Source of the DNA: Paramecium octaurelia
Lineage: Eukaryota > Ciliophora > Oligohymenophorea > Peniculida > Parameciidae
DNA: 64,000 nucleotides
NCBI GenBank assembly: GCA_905182995.1
Contig: CAJJDP010000041.1
Coordinates: forward strand, 59,297-123,296
Direction: 5' to 3'
Part shown: positions 36,306 to 50,300 of the stretch, one piece after another
How the letters are laid out: each line of letters opens with the position of its first letter
Numbering within the stretch: position 1 is the first letter of the stretch
Notes under the pieces: model-generated
Told to the model about the DNA's origin: nothing
The model's database searches: none
The model's input: the letters and a program-made list of their open reading frames with translations, nothing else
Made by a program: the position numbers and the translations under genes

Positions 36306-39300
36306 ATGTTTCTATAATTCATGATATCGATAGGCTTTGCCTGCAGTCCAAAAACGTAACATCTGCAATTCTTATATCCCACTTAATATGAGAACTATAA
36401 ATTGGATATGAGCGAGTTATTTGATGGTGCAGATTTAATTTATGTTTGTACTATTGGAGAAGGTAATTCATTTAGAGATAGGGACGTAAAGAGATGTAGT
36501 GCATCAGAAGATGGGATCGAACTGAAAAATGCGCTTGAAGTAGAAAAATATACAATTAATCATGATAGACTTCTAAAAAACATTAACAGTGTTTCAGGAT
36601 ATTTTAATTATACTTCTACTATTTAGAATAACACTATTTTAACCATATATGAGGTAGACTACGATAACCACATCATTACAGAATTAGATAACTCTAAAAT
36701 TAAAGTAAATTTGGATTGCAAGAGCTTTAGTTCTACCTTTACTTAATCAAGCAATGTCATAACTGATTGCTATTACAACACTAGTTTTTAATTAATTTTA
36801 TTTAGTCAAGGTTAACAACAAGTTATTTATGAATTATATTAAAGCGGCTTTGATATTAATTACATCCAATACACAGATTTAGTTTATAGCAACAATTACA
36901 TCGTATATGGGATATACCTAAACAAAAGTCATTCTTATCTACATACTTACTATTATAACGAAACTACCCAATAAGCTAAATTTGTAACCAGTTTTTAGTA
37001 TAACACTTTTACAGATTTTTCTTTGATGGCTGATGGAAAATCTGTCGCTATTTTGAATCTTACTAACTGCATTTACATTTCATTGATAGATGACTTAAAT
37101 CAGTGTACCAAATTACAACCCTTCAATAATATCTAGATTAACTAATAATTTCTAGCCATATAAGCATTCCCCTCATTGTATTATGGCTAACTAACTACTT
37201 CATTTTATGTTGTCAACGACAATTATTTTGATAATATCCTTGAAATTCATTATAATGGTTAAGACCTTTCCATAGTACAAATATATGAGTCCTATTAATA
37301 ATACACATTTAATCTTGAACAACGAATTTCAATCTATTTGAGCACAAGCTTCTTGGTCATCTATCAAAATGATATTCAAAGTTTTTTCTACATTGGGAAA
37401 TATTCCAATTCTCATGAAGAGCAAACAATCACTCCGATATATCAAAATAAAGATTTTGAAGATTAGGTCTAATTTTATCTAAATTATGAAGGTAACAATT
37501 TTTTGAAATTTTCTCGAAAAATCACTTGGTATCATTTGTAACAACCCAAATTAGTCATAAATATCAACAACTAGAGTCAAAATGGGTCAATCAACATTTT
37601 TGCTTATGAAAATCCAGAAATGCATTATGAGTTTGATATTTTTGGCTGCAATCTTACTCTTACCTATTAATTGTTGAATTAAAGCGATAAAGAAATCTAT
37701 AGTACTACGAATATAAATAAACTCTCAACCGTCTAAGATCTTTCAGAGACCTTCCGAGTGAATGATTATTTCACAGGCCCTTTATTGCAATTAAACTTAA
37801 TAGACGACTCACAAAGTGATTCAAACATTACTATATCTATTCCTCAAAGTACGGCCTTTTAAAATTTGAAAACTAACCTTCCGGGATTGTTTTAAAATTA
37901 TTCTCAATTGTTTTTTGTTGAAAATTATAAATTGTTATTTTATGCTTGGACAAATATGAATAATTATACTAACCTCTACTACACGATCTGTCAAATAGGC
38001 AAAAACTAAATTTTTGATTGTTCACTTATTAAAAGTATAAATTGTGATGTCTCTTAATTGACTACTATTTAAATGACTCAATCTGACCCTACAGAGCTTA
38101 TATTAGTATTTGATTAAGGACCCTAAAATATATTAGTTTATTAATTCTAATTCAACTTAAACATATCAAATTATAAATAGGGTATCAATATTTCTGAACC
38201 ATAACTATATAATTACACCATAGGGTACTAGTAAACAATACAATAATTTTAAATTCTCTACAACAAATTGATAGTACTCAACAATTAGAGTGAGATCATT
38301 GTTATTAGTTATCAAACTAATGCATAATATTATATAAATCAAACGACAATAGATTAAGCTGAAGGATAGAAATACGATATTGTATTCCAACCTATTTAAA
38401 TTTCAGTAAATTAATAACTGTATCAATCTACCTTGTTTATAAATAATCAAAATGGTGTCATCACATTGGAATTATTTAATTAGCCTATATAGAACACTAA
38501 TTGTTTTACTATTTTATCTTATCTTAAGTAAAATTAGGATATTTCTTAAATTTTTGTCAGTCAGATGTTTATGATTATTGCAATTAGCACAAACTCACCA
38601 CCTTATACAGTATCCTTTTCTGTTTATGATATATCAGATATATCTCAGCCCAAATTTTTTAAACCATTACCAAATTGTACTATCTAGCCTGGTTCATAAA
38701 TTCTAGCAGACAATTACTTTTTCTATGTAAGACAAGTAAATGGCGGTGTAGTCATTTACAGCATAGATTTGCCCTACCACAGTGCATAATACTTCTATTT
38801 ATCTTTGAATTAAAATGAGTGCATCAGTAGTACTAATTCAAAATAATAATCAATTCTGTCATTTAATAACAACCTATGGGCTAGCTTCTAAAACAATCCC
38901 TACAGCTTTAAAATTTATTAGGTTAATCAAGAATATAAGATGCACACCTTAGCTAACCTTTCAGTTAGCATTTCAAATCAATGGGGGAACAAAACCATAA
39001 ATTATGATTTAATAGTAGTGAATACATACCTGTAAATCTCAATGAATTAATCCTAATTTGTGAACAATTCAAATATCAAAAATCTTACGTTTTACGCTAA
39101 ACCCAACAGTAACAATCAAGTTTTGATAGCTTTAAATATGACAAATGTTTCAATGGGTCAAGTATTGAACTATTCTCTACTTGCTTATAAACAGGGCTTC
39201 AAATCTAATCCGAATTTTAATATAACGAATCAATTTATAAACGAGAATTAATACTTCACATAGGAGATTAAAAACATTACACAAATGGTCAGTTTTTGTG

Positions 39301-40733
39301 ATTCATTATTCTATTAGAATACATCAGGACTCTATCAAAGTAGTTATGTAATCTTTGAAGGTATTCAATTACAGAGCTACAATTTTACAGAATGTCTTTC
39401 TTTGAGTGTAACTATTAATGGGCCTACCATTTATATGAATTCCATTTGTAAATCTGGTGATCTTGTTACTGTATTTTCATATTTTCCTAATTGCAGTGTC
39501 AATAATAATGCCACATGCAATTCATCTCTGCCTTGGAATTCCTCATATAATAAAACCATAATTAATTCCGCGCCTTTTCACTCTGTATTAAAGAGTTCAC
39601 AACTAAATCAGTATCTATTCATCTTAGGAAAGGTTGGCGAAAATCCTAATTCATAAAAGATTTACATCTACAATCTGAATTTAAATGCATCTTCGAGTTC
39701 ACCTCCCAACTCAAATTAATATAAACCAATGAGAACAATATAATGTAGAGGAGGCATTATAGATTATAATTTTACTATCTTGTAGAATAAGTCTCTTATA
39801 AATAATACGTATAGTGGAAGAGGAGTCATCTTTTATTTGTGTCAAAATCCAAGTGAACTAAAATATGTGACTTTTAATATCGCCAATACAACTTACCTCT
39901 TTTTTTCAAAAGTGTCAAAACGAGTCTCAGATGTTATAACCTAATATGTCAACAAATCTCATTCGAAATTCTTGTAAATCTTTATTTACCTTGTCAAATA
40001 TGATTAGATTATCCTCGTTCTCACTTCAAATAATGTCTACAACTTAGTAATTATTATGAGTTACAGTCCTCTAAGTTTCGCTGAAACTTCACTTCAATTT
40101 GAAGATGTCATTGCTTACATTCCACCTTACGGTAACTACACTCAAATTCCCCTGGGGGTCCTACAAAATTCATATTTGGCATTGTTATTTAGCCCGCCCA
40201 TAGAACAAGGAGGTAAGAATATTGTTGCCATTTATGATATCGAGAAAATCAACTAAACATACAGTCTGGCCAATGGATTAAACTACAGTAGCACCATTTA
40301 AATGGAAGCAGGTTATCAATTTGATCAAAAACAAATCATTCTTCAAATTGCCTTAATCTCCTAACCTTACAATATCTCCTAACCTAACAATAATAAGGGT
40401 TAATTTTTGCTTATGCTATTAAATGATGGCATAAATCTAAATTAAACAAAAGTCATCTTATTAGTATTCAACTTATCCATATATTTTTATTGCACGGATG
40501 TAACTGATTTATCTGAAAACTACGATTATTATTTAGTGGCTTCAAATTCCTTTTACAATTCTAACATAACCATCTAAATTACAGCCTTACCACTAAGTAA
40601 TTCCATTTGGGCATGGATCTTATTGTTTCTAACAATTTTAATATGTGGATTCTTAGTAAGCTAATTTTGGACAAAAATTAATATGCAGAATTTATAAAAT
40701 AAATCAGCAGAACTCTTGGAAATAGAAATGTGA
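36306..40733 (+). CDS. large Asn-rich, intronless surface-type membrane protein, unknown
   Basis: Single open frame of 1,475 residues with no intron and no TGA over 4.4 kb. The N-terminus MFLQFMISIGFACS looks like a signal peptide. The long ectodomain is rich in Asn, Ser, Tyr, Ile and Gln and contains dozens of N-x-S/T sites (for example NNSNIKNLTF, NCSVNNNATCNSS). Beta-rich repeats of the type VIYELYQSGFDINYIQYT and few cysteines suggest beta-propeller or beta-sandwich modules. One C-terminal segment, IWAWILLFLTILICGFLVSQ, is a single membrane span, followed by a short tail with ELLEIEM. No family recognised. It differs from secreted Cys-rich surface antigens of Paramecium by its low cysteine content. 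It may be an adhesion or receptor-like protein. Confidence 0.85.
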
Positions 40734-41445
40734 TAATTAAAATCATTATTAAATATAAATTATTTACACATGTCGTGTTTATTTCATATGATATTCATTC
40801 AATATTTCAAGAAAATTTGGCATTCTACCTTTTAGTAGCTAATATTAATTATGATCTAATTATTTTCCAAATTATTTTTTTATCATAAAAATACTTAAAA
40901 TTTGAATTGGCTATTTTTATAATGTCAATGCTTCATTACCTATAAATTTATTTTTGAAAATTTAACCAAATTGTGTGAAATAATTAGGATATATTTTACG
41001 AAGGTTAAACGATATTTTAGTTAACGGCAATCAAAATTAATATATAAAATATTAATAACAAAGATTATTGGGCAATTTTAATAGATTAATGATGTTCAAG
41101 TTTAAACTACTTATATTTCTAAATGATAGAATTGGATAAGATAAATTAAGCATTCTATATCTTAATTCATTCAAATACTCTAATAGAGTTTAATTTAAGG
41201 ATAAATTTTGATTGACTAGCTATACTGTACTTGTTCTTTAGAAAAATGATAAGTGTGAATAGAAAACATATACTCGATAATAAATTAATTTTGGAAAATG
41301 ATAATAAATGAATATTAACTAATCATTTAATTCTGGAGTAGGATATTTAATTTTATTATGTTTATATTCATTATTTGAATCTGATTTGCTAAATTCATAA
41401 TAATAATAATAATGATAGAAGTAGAAAATGGAATAATTGATATGA
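40734..41445. other. AT-rich intergenic stretch
   Basis: About 700 bp between two convergent genes. Very AT-rich with TAA microsatellite runs (41399-41414). No open frame or RNA gene seen. Confidence 0.6.
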
Positions 41446-42289
41446 TCATACAAATAATCTCATAGGTTAATTTTATTGTAACATGGATATTGTCTTATCA
41501 TAATCCTCTAAAAGATAATTTTTGTAATTTTAACGCAGTTACAATTTGTTAAATATAGGATTTATCACAGGAGTTTCTCTCTCCATAATTGGTGGTAGTT
41601 TTAAAGGCTTGTTCATGTAATCATATTTCGGTTGTTGGGGCTCAATTACTCTACTTTCAAAAACCTAGTGTTAAGGAGTAGGTTAGATAGAGTATGACTT
41701 GATCCTTTGTGGTTGCTTTTCATTTTCAGGTTAATAATCTATATTGGTCTCCAATTAAGAAAGATAAAGGGCCTTGTTATTTTGTGCTCTTTAATATTCT
41801 CTCTCTTGTCTCATCTTTTATGCTTTTTCTTGATTCCTCACAACCTTGCTTGTGTATGTCCCTGGAATGGCTCCTTCAATATCATTAGTCGCCAGCAATC
41901 TGTCCCCTTATAGATTTCCTGATATCATATATTAATACTTAGGTTAATCATAATAATTCTCCAGGGCTCGATATTATTTGATTTCTCCTTAGTGCAAGTT
42001 ATAATGTTTTTTGTGCGAACCATCGAAATAGTTCTCTCCTTGTGGAACACAACTATTGCAGAAATGATGAAAATCATGCTAATACTTCCTACGACCATAT
42101 TGGGGATCCTGTTTAGGGATTGTATACCTAGAAAAATTTAGAGTAAGAGATTAACTGCAATTATATGTTATTTGCTTAGCGAATATCTTGGGGAAGGATC
42201 TTATCTAAGTAAGAACTCCTCTACTTAGGTTAAGCACCCACGATATCAACAGTCAACAATGACCTATCAAATTATTGCACATTATTCAT
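41446..42289 (-). CDS. Gln-rich protein with two DIxGAxP motifs, unknown (cilia/cortex candidate)
   Basis: Protein of 271 residues, start MNNVQQFDRSLLTVDIVGAQ. A 28-nt intron starting GTT joins it to YTIPKQDPQYGRRKYQHDFH. Two copies of a short motif are visible, TVDIVGAQPKQRSSYLDKIL and TNDIEGAIPGTYTSKVVRNQ. I recall similar D-I-x-G-A-x-P stretches in protist cytoskeletal and ciliary proteins, so a microtubule-associated role is inferred only. The middle is a Gln/Glu/Arg helix (KAQKMRQEREYQRAQ); the C-terminus is Pro-rich (MNKPLKLPPIMERE). It is followed on the same strand by the tandem membrane-protein array, 68 bp away. Confidence 0.7.
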
Positions 42290-42357
42290 TTTAATAATAT
42301 TTATTGATATTTTATTATTTAGACATTAGTTACTCATCAAGAACACAAAATAAATCA

Positions 42358-45300
42358 TCAAGTCTCTAATTCCTTTGCATGCAAGAAATCCTTTATGAAT
42401 TGTTTAATTGATCTTATTTTTTGAATAACTCTCAGAGGAATCATCATTATCATCGATCTAGTTCTCCAAACATCTCTGGTCATCTTTATGACAAGAGGCA
42501 ACCACAACATAAAATAAATCACAAATAACAACACTTCAAACACTATGAACAATGCCAATCTCTATGTTTTAGCATCATCAATATCTATTGATATAGCAGT
42601 TTAAAGTTTTTCCATCAAATACCTAAATGTTCCTACAATTTATATTTCAATGTGTACCTTTATTATAGATCTCCTGAATTACTCTGGCTTCCTTGGACTA
42701 ATTGAAATTAACTAAATTGAGAATATAATTGCTAATATTATCAGAGTTTTTTGTAATGTTCTTAAAAGTAGTAAATCCTCTTGCTATAGTAGTAAAATTA
42801 GCCTTGGAGTTGTTCCAAAATTAATCATATATTGTCATAGTATATCTCAAATTCTCAAAATACCTTGCCAATCCTACTGCCATACCCTAATATATTGCAC
42901 CATCAGCAAAAACTTAACAATCTGTCTCTATAATGTCCTCCAAATAGGAGGCAAGGATTGTACATGGTTACAACATAAATACCTCTTTGAAGGCTGTTTA
43001 ATACATAGAATTTGTAATATCAACATTAAGGGAATGCTCTTGATGGATAGAAGAATCAAGAGCATAAAGTTTATCTATATTCTATTTCACTATTGTGTAT
43101 GAGTCTTCATTTTCAATCGTGATACTTCTATTAATATATAAAGATCTTTAAGCATTATCTGAAAATCTATAAAAACCTTCAGCTCTACTTGTAGCATTAA
43201 TCTCTGGCACTAATTAAGCTAAATTGCTAAGCAATGTATCACTCATGAAATAATTAAAAATAAAGTAAGCCTAGAGGATAAGAATCACAAAAACGAATGC
43301 AAAAATGTAGTTTCTTTAATCTTTGTTTGTATTTTTGAATTTCTTCTTCTTTCTCTTGCTTTTTAGAGTTTTGTTTAGTTCCTCCTACTCCTCTTTCTCT
43401 AATTCTTCTAATTCTGATAAAACATCATCGTCCTCACCTAATTGGAGATTAGAGATAAAATTTTCACTTTTGTTGTATAAATACTTAACCGTTTTATCTG
43501 GGATATCTAAAAACATTGATAGAATTTCTTCTTATATTTTATTAACTGAGAGAGTTATGATTGTCAACATTAACAATCCTAGACCTAGGGCTGCTGCTGA
43601 TATTCCTAAAATGATTTGAAATGTCTCCATTTTTTCTCTAGTTTTTTCTGTCAATCCTTCTGCATATAGATTGCTTGAATTTCTCATTTAAAACACTAAA
43701 TCATTGAGTAAATTGTAAATAATAAACTCAACATCAGAATCTTCATATACAATCTTAGACAGCTATTTATCCCTTATGTTTAACGCCTTACTAACTATTT
43801 ATTAAGTAGCTTCCATTAGATCGTAATTTTGATATTGATCTCCAAATTTCATTTTAACGACATTCTGGCTCTGCAACTCATTTAATTCATCACTTATGTA
43901 TATATTTGATAACATTAAATTTTTATTCAATTAAGAAACTAATTGGATTGAATTATTTAGCTTAGTCTTTTGAGCATTTTCAAATGCTGTACTTGCTTCT
44001 GTTGTGTTGATTTAAAAAATATTTAAATTTAACATTTATAGATTTTGCACTGAAGTTAATATTGAATGTAATTCAGCTGTTCTTAAATTAGTGTATTCAA
44101 CCAATTCCAAAGTTGAATAAATTTCATTATATTGAGCTTAACAAACAAAAAAGTCTGAAAAACTAAGTGCTACCAAAAGTAATATTATAAAATTGGCTGT
44201 CCAAGTCAATTTTCTTATCACTTAAGGTGTAATTTAATTATCAACAACCATTGATAGGTTTTTTCTTGATTTAAATATGTTATTAAAATCCTACATTTAT
44301 CCATCCTAATCATTGTCCACATCTTGCTATCTCTAAAACACACTTCTTCCTTGTTAATCTTCCTCTTCAGATATTATATCCTCTCTATCATCGATCTCTT
44401 AAACTCTGTTTTCAAAGAGTCTCACTATTTTGATGCCTTCTGCATAATTTATTTTTGATACGATTAAAGCATTAACTTCATCTGACTTTTCTGACTTGAT
44501 TTGAGATTTGATTAAGTCACCGCCTGGTTATACAGATGAGATCATCGAAGACTGATCATTTTAATCCCATAGTATAGTTTGATCCACCCTTTAAGAATTG
44601 GTATCGCAAACGAATTCCCCTTGATATAAGAACTTTGATGGATTGAATTTAAATTGCATAGTATTTGTCTGTACTTTTTAATGGGGCAGATTATTTTCTA
44701 GATTCATACTCATATCCTGGATTAATTATTCCAATTTCACAATGTAGCCAACGACTTGATCTCCACGTTCATTGAATATTTCAGAGACAAAGCACTAGAA
44801 TTAGATTGTTTCGCCCTTTTTCTCTGCTTCCTCAAATTCCTAAGATGCTAAATGGCTATTGCTGACAGCAGATGAACTATTCAAATTGAACATTATTTGG
44901 CCCCCAATTTTAGATAAAAATAACTATTTTTGTTATTGGTAATTTGAAAATATTTCAGTGATAGAGGTTTTCTTATGAGATATCTACTTAGAGTCGAGAT
45001 TTAATAAGGGGATACAGGAAGATGAAATCGAATCTATTATTTCTTCATTGTCCAATATAAGATAGCAAGTTGGTTTAAAACTTTTGAGTACTCTAAACTA
45101 AGCAACTAAGGAGACATTTTCATCTAATGATTAAATGATTTTCAAGTAAATATAGCAGGGCATAATATAATTCGATTTCATTTTAATATAAATTAATCTG
45201 TCTTTATTAATGTTTTTATTATCGTTAGATTACAGGAAATTTTCCACATAAGCATCATGAAATTTAGAATACAAATTCGGCATAAAAATATTGATCTTCC

Positions 45301-47338
45301 TATTGATCATTTCAGATTTATTGTAACCAAATAGATTGCAAGCAGCCAAATTTAAATTGATTATTTAAGCAAACTTCTCTTACGATGCTGATACTAATAA
45401 TATAGGTTGAGATTCAAAATTAATTTCATCGCTAGTAAAGATGGAAATGGTTTATTTGTTTTTCATTTTATTATTTTAAGTTTAAAGTTATTTGGATTTA
45501 TCTAATAATTATTCTCCAAATTCTTTATCTTAAAGTACTTCAATAATGAATTTAGCATATAATCTCATTGCTTTGGGTAGATTTTATGTCATTTTCTGCA
45601 TTCTATTCCATAATTCTTCTACTTAAAGAATAGCTAGATTGATTTTGGATCCAATTTCATTCATTTTGCCTAAATCAGGAGACTCCTCTTATAGTTAAGA
45701 CCAGAAGTCCATATGCATCAATGTGGCTCTCTCTATTTTATTTTAAAATTATCTCATATTATTTTAAAATGCTATTTCTGTCGCAAAATCTAAGTTTCCA
45801 AAGGTTTCATTTTATGCAGTATTCATTTCTTCCTCAATAATTTTTTTGTATCTAAAAATAACGAAATCATTATCAAGGCTTGGACTCAGTGTTTCAGCTT
45901 AGATGAGCTCATTAAGGGCTTGTTGTCTTTACTTCATATTGTCCAATAAGAAAAAAGCATAACGTATTCTGAGATTGATTTCATTGGGAAACTTTTTAAT
46001 TTGGTTGAAGTAGATCTAGGCCATGACCATCAGGAGATCAATGTCTCTTTCGATGATAGTACCTTCTTTAAAGAGCGGTTTCTGCTATCTTTGGTTAATC
46101 ATTTTTTTCTGCTTGAGATAACAATCCTCTCTTGTGCAAGTTGCTTTATGAATTTCTAAGAAGCCGTCAATCAAAAAAGAACAGTTTGAATTCAATGGAC
46201 TTTTGTAAAGGAGTTTGAGGAGATGATTTGTCAATTGGACAATTTGATCAGGGTCTTGGACTTTGTTTAGGTTTAATAGCAGCAAATCGTAATGCAATTT
46301 TTCACTTTTAATGATTGCAGCAATCATGAGAGGAACTCCAGCAAGCCAAGCATAGACTGTACCAATGAATAAAACTCCTTCAAGAAATTTGGCAAAGCAG
46401 ATGAGAATAACTCCCCATAAATTTAATGCAACTAGCATAGACCATGCCTTCTGGATGTACAGGTTGTTAAATGGTTGTTCGATGTGTATTTTCCAAAAGA
46501 TGATAAAGCTGCCTATGAGCATAATCAGAATCATCAAGTAATCGTAATTCTTGCCAGTCATGAAGGTATAGCAAATAACCATAATTAATTGGTAAGTGAG
46601 GAGAACAGCATTTGCTCTTCCGCTCTTCTTAGAGGAAGCCTCAAGAGGTTGGTATCTGGGTTCGTAGTAGAGTAATGAGAAGAGTAAGCAAAGAATAAAG
46701 AATAAAATAACTCCAAAAATGGCCACGACGGAATGGACAATATGTATATTTACCCAACATTCAACATCGAAGAGTTAATGCTGAAGCACTCCTGCTTGAT
46801 TATCGGCGCATGACAACATTGAAAAAAGTAAATCGACGATGGGCATATACAGCACCTATAAAAATAGGGACATTAAGAATCTGAGCAACATGATTGGCCA
46901 GGTAAATGAAGATTTAGATTTACTGACACTGTAGCTCAGCAAAAACATTAGCATCAAAGCAAATAGAAGCAATCCCAAACACACATACATCATAGCAACG
47001 AATCCTGAAAAATTAACCATTTCAAAGTATGGGGTCAATAGGACATACCTATAAAATTAAATGATCAAATTGTACCCGAAGATTTTGTTCAGTTGTTTAG
47101 TTATGATCTCATTTTGCCACACCTTCCAAATCTGGCGATTAAAGATGATATAAGTTATTTGCATATACTGTATCGCAATACCAATGCATGTGAACGGAAT
47201 CGATTACTCCTCATCTTTCAACATTAATTGGATAACCCGATAAAAGACTCCTTTCATCTCCACTTGTAATTTCTCTAGAACAGATCGATCTGACTCCAAG
47301 GAACTTTTAGAAGTACCAAAGTTTGACTTAAGTTCCAT
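42358..47338 (-). CDS. TmcB/TmcC-like multi-pass membrane protein with PAS-like domain (array copy A)
   Basis: Protein of 1,650 residues with a single detected 28-nt intron; sum divisible by three. Order: cytosolic start MELKSNFGTSKSSLESDRSV, then about seven membrane segments (PYFEMVNFSGFVAMMYVCLG, FGVILFFILCLLFSLLYYEP, WGVILICFAKFLEGVLFI), a helical TPR-like block with QNLPKAMRLYAKFIIEVLQD, which fits the TmcB/TmcC repeat domain of protists, a PAS-like domain (ILLVSASQEKFAQIINLNLA, CNLFGYNKSEMINR), and at least four further spans (WTANFIILLLVALSFSDFF, ILGISAAALGLGLLMLTIIT, YIFAFVFVILILQAYFIFNY, FEVLLFVIYFMLWLPLV). The C-terminus VWRTRSMIMMIPLRVIQKIR is basic. The architecture suggests a sensory membrane protein; ligand and output are unknown. 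Confidence 0.85.
45413..45771. repeat. near-identical block, copy A
   Basis: 359 bp inside array copy A that match 50366-50724 with 11 differences by eye (about 97%), while sequence just outside is clearly diverged. The block encodes the TmcB-type helical segment and the start of the linker to the PAS-like domain. Confidence 0.85.
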
Positions 47339-47360
47339 TTTAATTATTAATTATTATATC

Positions 47361-50300
47361 TCACTAATCTTAGCTGTGAATCAAAACGCCAATGAAAGAT
47401 TTTATCATTTTAATCTTCTAAATCACACGCAATGGAATCATCAAGATCAACCCCTTGGTTCTCCAAATGTCTCTTGTCATTTTCATCTCAGCCGGTAACC
47501 AAACTATGAAATACACAAAAAAAATCAGCACTTCAAAAACGATGAATACTGCCAATAACTAAGTTTGAGTTACCTCAATGTCATATTTCAAAGCAGCCAA
47601 GTATTGATCGAGTAAAAATTGAAAAGCAGCTAAACAAAATTTCTAATCTACATACCTCTTATAAATTTATTCTGCATGATCCGTGATTCTGTGGGCTGTT
47701 TGAAATTATTCAAATTATATATGTAATTAGTCACATTGTCAGAGTCATTAGTGATATTTCGAAATCGTCCCCAACCTCTAGCTACCACACTGAAATTTGC
47801 CTCAGGATGACCATAAAACATGTCATAAATTGTCATTATGTACCTTATGTTCTCAAAATATCGAGCTATTGCTACAGCCATCCCTTAAGAAATGGACCCA
47901 TTTGCAAATGTTTCACAATACTCAACTGTTGTATATCCCTCCTTTTCTAATGTCTCACAAGGACTCAACATAAAAATAGATTAGAAAGTGTCATAATAAT
48001 CTTCATTCACTATTTCAGAATTCTTTGCATGTTCTTAATGCAATTCAGAGTCCACTTCGTAATTCAATTGTATGTTATTCATTACTATAGAGTAAGCGTC
48101 CTTCCCAAGGATGGGTTCCTCTCGATTCAAAAATAGTTGCCTTTCACAATTATCGACAAATCTATAATATGATCCAGATCTGGCTGTCACATTTAATTCT
48201 GGTATCTACTATCTCAAATTATTATAAATAACTTGATTTAGAAAATAACTCAATATGAAATATCCTTAAAAAGTGCAGAGAATAAAGGTAATTATAAGAA
48301 TTTGTGTTCTGTGTGATGAATTTGTATTCTTGAACACCTTCTTCTTCCTCTTTGATTTAAGAGTTCTACTTAGTTCTTTATGTTCATCCTATTACTCATC
48401 ATCACAGAAATCAGAAGATAATTCTTCCTCTTCCCCTACTTATAAATTCGAGATAAAATTTTCGCTTTTGTTATACAAATATTTTACTGTTTTTTCTGGT
48501 ATCTCCATAAACAATTGCAATATTTGTTCCTATATCAAATTGATCTTTATAATGAGAATTACAATCATTATCAATAATATAAAAAAAGAACATGCAGATA
48601 CTACCATAAAAATGAAAAAGATTTTAACATTCTTCTCTGACAAATCCCGAATTCCATATGAATATTAGCTTGTCTCATTACGATATTCAATTATAATTCC
48701 ATTGTGCAAGTTATAAGTAATAAAAGCCACATCTTCATCATCCAATGTCAGATTGTATAATGGTTTATCTCTAATTATTAGAGCTTTACTAATTATTTGC
48801 TAAGTAGCCTCAATTAAGTCATAATCAGAAAACCTACTTTTTGAAATTCTGACATTTACAACGCTCTTTGAATGTAATTCTTCAATTTGTTCATTGATAT
48901 AAAGCTCATTTAACATCAACTTTTTATTTGCCTCTGCTAATCCATATATGGATTTATTCAGTTCATTTCTTTACTCTTCTTCATATGCGATAGCTTCAGT
49001 TTCTGTAAAATTCCATATTCCAATCTTCAGCATTTCTAAATTCTAAATATTCATCACTACTTGGATAGATTCTTAATTTCTTAAACTTGCATATGAAATT
49101 AAATTTAATGAGTTTTAAATATTATCAAATAAATACAATCCTAAGAAATAGGATGTAAATGACAGCGTTAGCACAGCCACCATTAAAATATTAATGATGC
49201 AACTCAAATAAATGATTACTTTTGGTCTTTATTAATCATTAATTGTTGAACTTAATACTTTTCTATTTCTAAATATATTATTCTTTTGCCCTTTCTCAAT
49301 CTCATCTGGGTTATCTGAATTCGATTAAAATACACTTGAATGTTGAACTTCATCTGAATCTGTAAAGCTCATCCTAATATCTTCAATCTCTTAAATTCTA
49401 TTATCAAATAATTTTAACGTTCTGATCCCTTCTGCATAATTTATTCTTTCTATCTTCACTATTTCAACCTTTTCCTTCTTCTCAACCTGAGTTTCCTCGC
49501 TTATTCTAGAAGACTACTCCCATATAACTGTTTGATCAACTCTAGCTGAGTTTCCTTCCTCTTGGTTTTCCCCTAAATATAATGCCTTTGCAGCAAAATA
49601 TTTAAATTAAAAATTGCTCATAGTTGAATTTTGTACAATTAATTATTACTACACATCAGGACCAAAGATTTAACTCTAATCATTTATCACTTTCTCTAAT
49701 TTTATAACATATCCAACCACCTAATCTTAATATTAATTAGAAATTTCAGTAATTTAAATTTAAAATAAAATTTAAGTCTGATCTTCTAAGTCATTAATAT
49801 AGTATTAAAGGTAATTTGAGTTCTAAACAATATTAGATTGTAAATTCAAACTAATTACGCAACCAGTCTTATTTAAGTAATCATTTCTGTTATAATTTGT
49901 GAATAGCTCATGAAAATAGATCTTTCTATGACTAATCATCTTTGAATCAATAAACAAGTAGCAAATGCATGATGACGAGATGGACTCAATTGCATCATCA
50001 CTATCAAGAATTAGATAGCATCCTCCTTTGAAGGTACGCAATGTTCTAAATTAAGCTGCAATTATAACATCTTCATCAAATTAAGATAACGCTTTCATGT
50101 ATATATAGCAAGGCATAATGTAGCCTGATTTTAATTTTATGTAGATTAATCTTTCCTTCACAATCTGTTATTAATCATTACTCTAAAAAAACATTTCTAT
50201 ATGCTTATCATGAAACTTAGCATAAATTTATGGAATCAATAAATTTATTTTTCTATTCATCAATTCTGTCTTATGATAACCAAAGAAATTACAAGCACTT

